Below are positions 26,198 to 33,665 of a DNA stretch of 64,000 nucleotides, piece by piece; position 1 is the first letter of the stretch; the number at the start of each line of letters is the position of its first letter. Origin of the DNA: an uncultured Lachnospiraceae bacterium (GTDB lineage Bacteria; Bacillota; Clostridia; Lachnospirales; Lachnospiraceae); assembly GCA_910584585.1 (NCBI GenBank), contig CAJUBP010000019.1:1-64000 (forward strand), read 5' to 3'. The position numbers and the translations under genes are program-made. Under the pieces are notes generated by a model. The model saw only the letters and a list, made by a program, of their open reading frames with translations. It was not told the origin of the DNA and did not search any database.

Positions 26198-26226
26198 TTG
26201 ACATCATTCGTAATTTTACCTATAAT
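26198..26226 (+). promoter_or_regulatory. Consensus promoter of the PocR-MCP gene
   Basis: Perfect TTGACA and perfect TATAAT are separated by 17 bases, 28 bases upstream of the start codon. It is one of the two best vegetative promoters in the window. Confidence 0.85.
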
Positions 26227-26253
26227 AAATTTAAAAGAACAGGGGGCGTCGAT

Positions 26254-27033
26254 ATGAAATTACAGGACTTTTGTGATATGGAAAAATTTGAAGAAATTAT
26301 GAGCAACTGGGCGCACAGCACCGGCCTCGCAACAGTAGCCGTAGGCGATGACGGAGAATATATCAGTGAATGTTATAATTTTACAGATTTCTGCATTAAA
26401 TTGACCAGAGGCAGCGCAGAAGGGTGCAAGAGATGTGAGAAAAACGATCGGGAAGGCGTAGGCGTCTATCCCTGCCATGCGGGGCTGGTGGACTTCGGCA
26501 TTCCCATTACTTTAGATAACGGAACTGTCCTTGGAAGCATTATCGGCGGCCAGGTGCTTCCAGAAGATCCCGATGAGGAAAAGTTCAGGCAGACAGCCAG
26601 AGAACTGAATATTGATGAAGATGAATACATAGAAGCCCTTCATCAGGTAAATGTCAAAACTCAGACAGAAATCGAAGCCTCTGCAAATTTATTGGGCGAC
26701 GTTATCAATATGTTTGTGCGAGCAAGCTATGCAACTATGCAGAATCATCAGCTTGTTTCTGAATTAAGGGATGGAATCAGCAAAGCTGCAGAACAGCTTG
26801 TATTGGCCAACGAAGATACCAAGCAAATTGAAGGCTTCAGTAAACGTCAGAAAATCCTTGCCTTAAACGCCAGCATAGAAGCAGCCAGAGCAGGGGAAGC
26901 CGGCAGGGGATTCTCTGTGGTCGCAGATGAAGTCCAGAAACTTGCGCAGGGGATGGGAGTTACAAGCGTACAGATTAAGCAGGCGCTCAGCACTGTTACA
27001 GATACGATTATGTCGTTAAAAAAGGATGAATAA
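26254..27033 (+). CDS. Soluble PocR-domain/chemotaxis-receptor-tip hybrid
   Basis: A 259-residue cytoplasmic protein. Residues 1-150 are a PocR sensory domain with its typical cysteine pattern (EGCKRCEKND, then YPCHAGLVDFGIPI). Residues 180-250 correspond to the signalling tip of a methyl-accepting chemotaxis protein (LALNASIEAARAGEAGRGFSVVADEVQKLA region). There is no membrane segment and the MCP helices are much shorter than usual. PocR domains bind hydrocarbon-derived or thiol-related ligands. It may feed a chemotaxis-like array or a diguanylate-type output elsewhere. GGGGGCG precedes the ATG. Confidence 0.85.
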   Translation: MKLQDFCDMEKFEEIMSNWAHSTGLATVAVGDDGEYISECYNFTDFCIKLTRGSAEGCKRCEKNDREGVGVYPCHAGLVDFGIPITLDNGTVLGSIIGGQVLPEDPDEEKFRQTARELNIDEDEYIEALHQVNVKTQTEIEASANLLGDVINMFVRASYATMQNHQLVSELRDGISKAAEQLVLANEDTKQIEGFSKRQKILALNASIEAARAGEAGRGFSVVADEVQKLAQGMGVTSVQIKQALSTVTDTIMSLKKDE

Positions 27034-27060
27034 ACCACATGTCTGAAAAGGAGGGTTTCC

Positions 27061-27621
27061 ATGTCATCAGCTACTGCGCAAAACAAATTCTATACCATAG
27101 ACGATATCTATGATCTGCCAGATGGAACACGCGCCGAACTGATCGACGGCCAAATCTATTACATGGCCCCGCCTAGCCGGAAACATCAGGATATTGCAGG
27201 TGAACTATTCGGAATAATCCGCGAATACATCAAATCAAAAGATGGTTCATGCAGGCCCTACATTGCGCCCTTTGCTGTATTTCTGAACAGAAATGATAAA
27301 AATTATGTGGAACCGGACATCAGCGTGATATGTGATTCCGGTAAATTACATGACAAAGGGTGTATCGGAGCCCCTGACTGGATTATCGAAATCATATCGC
27401 CTGGCAGCAGACAGATGGACTACTATACAAAGCTGTTTAAATACCGTGCCGCCGGCGTTAAGGAATATTGGATTGTTGATCCGGAAAAAGATCGCATCCT
27501 TGTCTATAACTTTGAAACAGAAAAAACCGGAGACTATACATTTTCTGATTCTGTAAAAGCAGGCATCTATGATGATTTGTACATTGACTTTTCCGGTATT
27601 TCCGAACTTCTGAAAAAATAA
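27061..27621 (+). CDS. Uma2-family (DUF820) putative endonuclease
   Basis: A 186-residue Uma2 protein with the full motif series: GTRAELIDGQIYYMAPPSRKHQ, EPDISVICD, APDWIIEIISPGS and KYRAAGVKEYWIVDP. The conserved acids in the second and third motifs would form the PD-(D/E)xK-like centre. AAGGAGG lies ahead of the ATG, 27 bases after the PocR-MCP gene, so they may share a transcript. It is closely similar to the Uma2 protein at 33 kb and less so to the one at 13.6 kb. Confidence 0.88.
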   Translation: MSSATAQNKFYTIDDIYDLPDGTRAELIDGQIYYMAPPSRKHQDIAGELFGIIREYIKSKDGSCRPYIAPFAVFLNRNDKNYVEPDISVICDSGKLHDKGCIGAPDWIIEIISPGSRQMDYYTKLFKYRAAGVKEYWIVDPEKDRILVYNFETEKTGDYTFSDSVKAGIYDDLYIDFSGISELLKK

Positions 27622-27665
27622 CAAAATTTTGAATTTTAAGATAGATTTCAATATAAGAAAATCAA

Positions 27666-27746
27666 GGGGCTGCCACACAATATATGGTTATGAATTCCTG
27701 AACTTCATAACCATATATTGTGTACAAATTTCATTCTGACAGCCCC
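27666..27746. terminator. Nested palindrome with GGGGCTG ends
   Basis: Outer arms GGGGCTG and CAGCCCC (27666-27672, 27740-27746) enclose a perfect 20-base stem (27675-27694 with 27704-27723). The ends match the hairpin at 9646-9685. It stands between convergent genes and should end both transcripts. Confidence 0.6.
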
Positions 27747-27764
27747 AAAATAATTTTCAAGAAT

Positions 27765-27918
27765 ATCAATTACTGCTTGTATATGCTTCCTTTAATTCCA
27801 CACCCACACTCTTTCCGATACTATGATAATTAACCAGAAACATCAATTACTGCTTGTATACACTTCCTTTAATTCTACATCCACGCTCTTTCCAATACTA
27901 TGATAATAAACCAGAAAC
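27765..27918 (-). repeat. 77-bp tandem duplication of the surface-protein gene's 3' end
   Basis: Units 27842-27918 (inside the gene, including its stop) and 27765-27841 (just beyond it) differ at about seven positions. The outer copy still encodes a variant tail ending in KEAYTSSN and a stop codon. Confidence 0.85.
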
Positions 27919-30900
27919 AGCGAAATTATCGCAAGTCCCATCCATCTTCGGAACCTTCCTCCTTTTTTTGCCCACACAATCAGACGGTATACAATCTCAT
28001 CTTTCTCTCGTTCCGTAATTCCATGCTCCCCTTCAAAATATAACAGCAGATATCCAAATCCTGCGATCATGGCAACAGTGGCGTAAATTTTTACATGAGA
28101 TCCGTTTCCTGTCCTCGGCTCCGGCCCGCCCGGCAATTTAGGGCTGTCCGGCGTCTCTGGCTTTACGGGAATCTCTGTTTTCTTTTCTTTCCGGATGGTG
28201 AGCTTCACCTGATCAGAGTTTTCATTTCCGGCGTTGTCCTTGGCCTTTACCCGGAGTGTGTGCGTCCCCTCTCCAGTGACTTTCACTTTAAATTCATAAG
28301 ATTCCACAAGCTCCTGGTTAAAATCCTCCGCCGGCAATTTCACTTTTTTCTTCTTATCCAACTGATAGCTGATTCCCGCGAGGCCGCCGGAGACGTTTCC
28401 CTCTTCTTTATCCTCCACTCTTATCTTAACATGAATCGGCTGTTTTCCGGTCGTCTCCTTCGTGTTGGAAAAGCTGATTTCCGGCGCGTTCTCTTCCAGA
28501 ATGATTCCGCCCCCGGCCGCTGTCAGCAGCTTTCTGGCGGACACATTTCCCGCATGATCCGTACAAGTCAGAAACGCCTTTCCTTTAAATTCCTCGTCAA
28601 CGGCAAAGCTGACTTCATAGGCTCCCTGTTCCGCCTCTGCCTGGGCCGCCCGAATCAGGCTCGCGCCGCTTCCGTAAGACAGCATGCCGTTGGAAAGCTC
28701 ATGCTTTTCTGTAATCCGCGCCTGCCCGTCTTTTTCTGTGCCGTCTTCTGACTCTAACAAATATTCCGCTTTTGCAAGGCCGCTGCCTTCCTCCGTCACC
28801 GGAACAGTAACGACAATATTCTTTTTCTTAATCAACCAATTCCTGAAATCCCTGTAACCGGAACTGAATGAAGCCCGTTCCATTTCCGGAGCCTGCTCAT
28901 CCGCCCAAATTGCGTAAAGAGTGGTCTGCAGTTTGTCTGTATTATTTTCTACCGGACGCTCAAAATCCCAGGAGCCGCCGTCAAGGCCGTTGTCGTCCAG
29001 ATGCCAGCCTTTAAAATTATAGCCTCTCCTTACCGGATCTTCCACAGTTTTCAGCAGTCCGCCGTAGCGTATTTTCTGAGTATCCGGGGATTTACCCAGG
29101 GCCCCGTTCAGATTGAAGTCCACTTCATAGACATTCCTGTCATAGTATAGCTTTAATGCCAGGCTTCCGTCCTCTTCCACAACTCCTTTCGGCTTTCCCT
29201 GGGAATGGGAATCATTAAGATGAAATCCTACATACTGCTTTGGCGCGGCTTCCACTTCGGTTCCTTTTAAGCCCATCAAAGATTCTGTGTCCGTCTCTGC
29301 TATGGTATAGCCGTCTCCTTCCAGATCCTGTTTATAATGTTCCACCTGATAAGGCACAGCATTTTCTTCCAGTTCCCAGATTGCGTAAAATGTCCTGTCA
29401 CAATCTGATTTTATTACATCTTCCGGCTGTACATACTCTCCGCTTCCGTCCGGCTGTGCATTCCATCCCTGAAAGAGATAAGCTTGGCGGGATGGCGCGG
29501 AGGCAATGGTAAATTCCGGCACATCATACGTGATCTCTTCATGCACATTGGCCCGGCAGGGCCTTGTGTCTTGTTCCAGGCTTCCGCTTCCATCATTACT
29601 ATCGTAGGTCAGAGTGACATCTTTTTGATAAATCCCATAGTAAGATGTATATTCTTTTGTTAAAGTCACATCCTGATCCTGCAGCACTTTCCCATTGTAG
29701 GAGGATGGGTCCGTGTCCCATCCCACCGGAGTGAATCCCTCCAGTTCCCGCAGTTTTAAGGATTTGACGGTTACTTCCGGAACTGTTACTTCCACGGTTT
29801 CTATCACGGTTTCCTTATTTCCTGCCCCTCCGGAAAAGAAATCGGCAGTAAAATTTTTCTTGTCATTCTCTAAAAACATGGCATACAGCGTCATGTTTTC
29901 TGTCAATTTCAGAGTATCCCCCGGCTGATACATTGTTCCCTGTTCATCTTCCTGGGTATTCCAGCCTACAAAATGGTAACCTGATTTAGAAGGGCCGGAT
30001 CCAACGGTAAATTCCGCTTCTTGATAGGTAATTTCACTATGTACGTTAGCACGGCAGGGCTTTTGTTCACTTTCCGGAATGTTTTCCGTGCCCTCTGCCT
30101 GATAGGATAAGGTGACATCTTTTTGATAGACGCCGTAGTAATCTGTTTCCGGCTTTGACAGCGTAATTTCTTCCTGGGGCTTTATTTCTCCGGCATATCC
30201 GGAGATGTTTTCTTTTTCCCAGCCTATGGGTTCATAGCCTTCCAAATCCTGCAGATCTAATGCAGTTATAGTTCCGGTTTCAGCATCTTCATTTACTATA
30301 ATTGATTGAGTTTTCTTTCTACATGCAGTACCAGAATAAAAATTGGCCTTCATTGACTTTTTCTTATTTTCCGGAAAAATAGCGTATAAATCAGTATCTC
30401 CTTCAATCTTAAATTCTTCTCCGGGCTGATATCCAGTTCCGGTTCCATCCGGTTCTGTATTCCATTCCAGGAAAACGGCATCTTCTTTTTCTAAAGGATC
30501 TGCAGATTGTACAGTTGCCATTGCTCCGATATCATATTCATTGTCATCTACCACCGTTCCCATTGCGCCGTTGCTGATATAATAAACAAAATATTTATAT
30601 CCCGGATCTATTTCAGATATTTTTACCTGATTATGCTCTCTGTCTAAAACGGCATACCATTTTTTGCCAGAACCTCCTATATCCACAAAATTTATCTTTT
30701 TCATATCCCGTTCGTGCAGTATAATATAATCATTCACCCCTTCTGCAATAACATAATCTTGAGATGCTTTAAGGTAAAAAGTTACTGGATATCCTATAGT
30801 ATTGCTTATTTGTATTTTTCGAGCAATACTCTCTTTTGTATTTAAATCTAAATAAACTCCATCTACTCCAGAACCTTCAGTTCCATTTCCACAAAATTCT

Positions 30901-32744
30901 ATGTTTCCAGAAAAATCCATAACTGTATCCCTTGAAGGATTTTCTAAATGACCATAAGCATCATAAAATATCGCTCCACTTCCCTTATATCCAGAATAAT
31001 TACAAATATTTCCCTGAAAATGTCCTCCTTTCATATACATTTCCGTTCCTTTATAAGAAATAGTATAAATACATCCTCCTTTACCTAATGATCTATTATC
31101 TATAAAATATCCACCATTAATAAACAATTTTGACTGAGCATTATAAAGAAATCCTCCTCCTTTATCTTTATTTTCTTCTGTTGCTGTAGTTTGATTATTT
31201 TGATAAATGCCGCTATTAATCGTTAAACTACTATCTCTTATGAAAACTGCTCCTCCATAACTGGGAGCAGAACAATTTTTAATTATAATATCATTAAAAA
31301 TTCCTGTTCCATGATCAATAATTATAAATCCTCCCCCACCTTGGCCATTCGTGCCATTTACATGCGCCTTACAGGATTTTAAAGAAAAATTCCTGAATTC
31401 ACATCCATTTTCTAAAACTATTTTTCCTCCGCTTACAACTTCTATCATAGAATATCTTGCTAATATTGAATTTCCTTCCATAGAAATACTTTGTATAGTT
31501 AAACAATTATCATTATTCACTACAATTTTTGTATTTTCATTTCCTCTCACAATAGTCCCGCCGCCTCGGATTGTGACATTTCCTCTTATTGTTAACGTTC
31601 CATTAACTGTCAAAGTAATGCCAGGATTAACAACAAGTTCCCCGTTTTCCAATGTTCCACCTTGACTCCAAACCGTATCCTTACTAATAACCCCGCAGCC
31701 AGGCTGAGCAGCCGTTTCAAAATATTCTATTCTCTCCGCCCCGTCAACAAACTCCTCCGCCTTATTTCTCTTTCCTGACTTTTTTCCCTCTTCTTCCGTC
31801 CCCTGCTTTTTCCTCCGATCAAACGTCTCAGATGTTCCATCACTTTCCACTGTCACATAAATCTCAGGCAGAACCACTCCCTCTCCCAGAACATAGTACT
31901 CAGAAAGAACAGGAGTAAAAACATAGATTCCTGCCTTTTCACTGTCATATTCAGGCGCGCTTTTCCATGTAATATTTTCAATTACTGCAGTTTCCTCTAT
32001 TGATTCAGCACTTTGCTCCGGCACAGATTCCGGTTCTTCCGAGGAACCAGTCTCTGTATCAGGCATTGAAAGCTCCGGAGTATTTTCAGAAACTCCCGAT
32101 TCTTCCGGAACCTCTCCCGTTCCCTCCGAACCATTTTCTGCCGGTTTTTCATCCGTATTCTCTGAACGATCCAAAACCTCCTGATCTTCTTCTAAAGAAG
32201 AATCTTCTTCCCCTTCCAGATTTCCCTGATTTTCTTCTCCCTCCGAATTGCCTTGACTTTCCTCTAAAGAAGAATTCTCCGGCTTCTCAAAATTATCATC
32301 TTTTTCCTCCGTTTCGTCCCCTCCGGAGTCATTCTGAGGCTCTTCCACTGTATTCCCACCAGAATTTTCCTGAGGTTCCTCTAATGCCGCTTCCCCCGCA
32401 TCGCTTCCCTTCGTTTCAGAAAATTCCAATACTTCAAACTTCCCATCATCTGTAATATCTGCTTGTTCCGCCTTCACACAAACTGCCTCCAATGTATCCG
32501 GAAGATTCAATTCTTCCAAAGGCGTTCCTGCCGCTGCCACCTGCTTCCGCACTTCCTCCGGCAATAGGGTAAAAGAAACAACTTTCCTCTCCGCTTCCTC
32601 TGCCAGAACCTCAGCTCCCCAAAATTCCACTGGCAATGACACAATCATCAAGCAGACGCAAAGCAGCCCTGCCAAAAATTTCTGCCGCACAGGATGTCTC
32701 CCGGGCTGAAATACTTCTTTTGAAATCCTTCTCTTCTCATCCAT
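27843..32744 (-). CDS. Giant cell-wall-anchored surface protein with beta-helix and InlB-type repeats
   Basis: A 1633-residue adhesin-like protein. After an export signal near residues 22-50 comes an acidic Glu/Ser/Asn-rich region (about 120-260). A right-handed beta-helix follows (about 360-680, many GGxF/NNxx turns such as GGGFIIIDHG and GGAVFIRDSS), then four or more InlB B-type repeats (each ending LYAIF/LYAMF/FYAIW/LYAIW), and Ig-like modules. The anchor is EPRTGNG near residue 1543, one membrane segment, a charged stretch and a second membrane segment. The ATG at 32744 follows GGAGAG. A class B sortase nearby probably attaches it to peptidoglycan. The last 25 codons are duplicated downstream. 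Confidence 0.82.
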   Translation of the reverse strand: MDEKRRISKEVFQPGRHPVRQKFLAGLLCVCLMIVSLPVEFWGAEVLAEEAERKVVSFTLLPEEVRKQVAAAGTPLEELNLPDTLEAVCVKAEQADITDDGKFEVLEFSETKGSDAGEAALEEPQENSGGNTVEEPQNDSGGDETEEKDDNFEKPENSSLEESQGNSEGEENQGNLEGEEDSSLEEDQEVLDRSENTDEKPAENGSEGTGEVPEESGVSENTPELSMPDTETGSSEEPESVPEQSAESIEETAVIENITWKSAPEYDSEKAGIYVFTPVLSEYYVLGEGVVLPEIYVTVESDGTSETFDRRKKQGTEEEGKKSGKRNKAEEFVDGAERIEYFETAAQPGCGVISKDTVWSQGGTLENGELVVNPGITLTVNGTLTIRGNVTIRGGGTIVRGNENTKIVVNNDNCLTIQSISMEGNSILARYSMIEVVSGGKIVLENGCEFRNFSLKSCKAHVNGTNGQGGGGFIIIDHGTGIFNDIIIKNCSAPSYGGAVFIRDSSLTINSGIYQNNQTTATEENKDKGGGFLYNAQSKLFINGGYFIDNRSLGKGGCIYTISYKGTEMYMKGGHFQGNICNYSGYKGSGAIFYDAYGHLENPSRDTVMDFSGNIEFCGNGTEGSGVDGVYLDLNTKESIARKIQISNTIGYPVTFYLKASQDYVIAEGVNDYIILHERDMKKINFVDIGGSGKKWYAVLDREHNQVKISEIDPGYKYFVYYISNGAMGTVVDDNEYDIGAMATVQSADPLEKEDAVFLEWNTEPDGTGTGYQPGEEFKIEGDTDLYAIFPENKKKSMKANFYSGTACRKKTQSIIVNEDAETGTITALDLQDLEGYEPIGWEKENISGYAGEIKPQEEITLSKPETDYYGVYQKDVTLSYQAEGTENIPESEQKPCRANVHSEITYQEAEFTVGSGPSKSGYHFVGWNTQEDEQGTMYQPGDTLKLTENMTLYAMFLENDKKNFTADFFSGGAGNKETVIETVEVTVPEVTVKSLKLRELEGFTPVGWDTDPSSYNGKVLQDQDVTLTKEYTSYYGIYQKDVTLTYDSNDGSGSLEQDTRPCRANVHEEITYDVPEFTIASAPSRQAYLFQGWNAQPDGSGEYVQPEDVIKSDCDRTFYAIWELEENAVPYQVEHYKQDLEGDGYTIAETDTESLMGLKGTEVEAAPKQYVGFHLNDSHSQGKPKGVVEEDGSLALKLYYDRNVYEVDFNLNGALGKSPDTQKIRYGGLLKTVEDPVRRGYNFKGWHLDDNGLDGGSWDFERPVENNTDKLQTTLYAIWADEQAPEMERASFSSGYRDFRNWLIKKKNIVVTVPVTEEGSGLAKAEYLLESEDGTEKDGQARITEKHELSNGMLSYGSGASLIRAAQAEAEQGAYEVSFAVDEEFKGKAFLTCTDHAGNVSARKLLTAAGGGIILEENAPEISFSNTKETTGKQPIHVKIRVEDKEEGNVSGGLAGISYQLDKKKKVKLPAEDFNQELVESYEFKVKVTGEGTHTLRVKAKDNAGNENSDQVKLTIRKEKKTEIPVKPETPDSPKLPGGPEPRTGNGSHVKIYATVAMIAGFGYLLLYFEGEHGITEREKDEIVYRLIVWAKKGGRFRRWMGLAIISLFLVYYHSIGKSVDVELKEVYTSSN

Positions 32745-33034
32745 GAAAAATTCACTCTCCTTGTTCTGAAGCATGTTAAAAAACACACTGTTACTCACAT
32801 TCCTTGTGACAAAAATAATGCATAGAATACTCCCTATCTGATACTCACGGCCGATAAAATCTGGCCCACAGTATAAAACACTAACTTAATTATATCTTAT
32901 AAAACCGTCACTTTCCACAAAAATTCACATTTTTGTCACACTTTTCCACACATTTTCATAGATCCTGCATTCATTCTATGATAAACTGCTTATAGATTCC
33001 TAAACCAAGTGTTTTAAGAAAAGAAGGTGAACCA

Positions 33035-33577
33035 ATGTCATTCCCTCACAAACAACCCTATACCTCCGAAGACTACTGGAACCTTCCAGAAGGACAGCGG
33101 GCAGAATTGATTGACGGACAATTCTACGATATGTCTCCCCCTGACTATATTCATCAAAAATTAGTCAGCGTACTCCACTATGCCATTTTTCATCACATTA
33201 AAACAAAAAATGGCTCCTGTGAAGTAATTCCCGCCCCCTTCGCCGTAAATTTAAACGCAGACGACAGCACCTGGGTAGAACCAGATCTTTCTGTCATATG
33301 CGACAAAAACAAGTTATCAAAACGCGGCTGCAAAGGCGCTCCTGACTGGATCATTGAAATAGCCTCCCCCGGCAGTTCCCGCACAGATTATATTATCAAA
33401 CTCTTCAAATACCGCACTGCCGGAGTCCGTGAATACTGGATTGTGAATCCAATGAAAAAAATTGTACAGACCTATTCTTTTGGAGAAGAAGAAAATTCCT
33501 GCCTGTACTCTTTTACAGATGAAATTCCTGTCTGTACATTTCCCGGTTTTACAATAAAAATATCAGAATTAATATAG
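33035..33577 (+). CDS. Uma2-family (DUF820) putative endonuclease
   Basis: A 180-residue Uma2 protein with the same motif order as the one at 27 kb: GQRAELIDGQFYDMSPPDYIHQ, EPDLSVICD, APDWIIEIASPGS and KYRTAGVREYWIVNP. GAAGGTGA precedes the ATG. The gene is divergent from the surface-protein gene and convergent with gyrA, from which a hairpin separates it. Role unproven. Confidence 0.88.
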   Translation: MSFPHKQPYTSEDYWNLPEGQRAELIDGQFYDMSPPDYIHQKLVSVLHYAIFHHIKTKNGSCEVIPAPFAVNLNADDSTWVEPDLSVICDKNKLSKRGCKGAPDWIIEIASPGSSRTDYIIKLFKYRTAGVREYWIVNPMKKIVQTYSFGEEENSCLYSFTDEIPVCTFPGFTIKISELI

Positions 33578-33604
33578 TTTCATCATACTTTCCACCTAAA
33601 AAAG

Positions 33605-33647
33605 AAAAGGCAGCCGGAAAACATATCATTTCCCGGTTGCCTTTTTT
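33605..33647. terminator. Bidirectional terminator between Uma2 and gyrA
   Basis: A GC-rich stem formed by AGGCAGCCGG-AAA and TTTCCCGGTTGCCT, ending in a run of six T's on the plus strand and preceded by A-rich sequence that gives a U-run on the minus transcript. Confidence 0.75.
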
Positions 33648-33665
33648 ATCTCATCTATCTAATCA

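Noticed and set aside
28095..28751. 218-codon plus-strand frame opposite the surface-protein gene
   Set aside because: Low-complexity antisense product with no start signal; the minus-strand frame has clear domains.
32880..32960. DnaA-box-like TTTTCCACACA and TTTCCACAA beside the surface-protein gene
   Set aside because: Neither matches TTATNCACA, and they are isolated, about 8 kb from oriC. Likely chance in AT-rich DNA.
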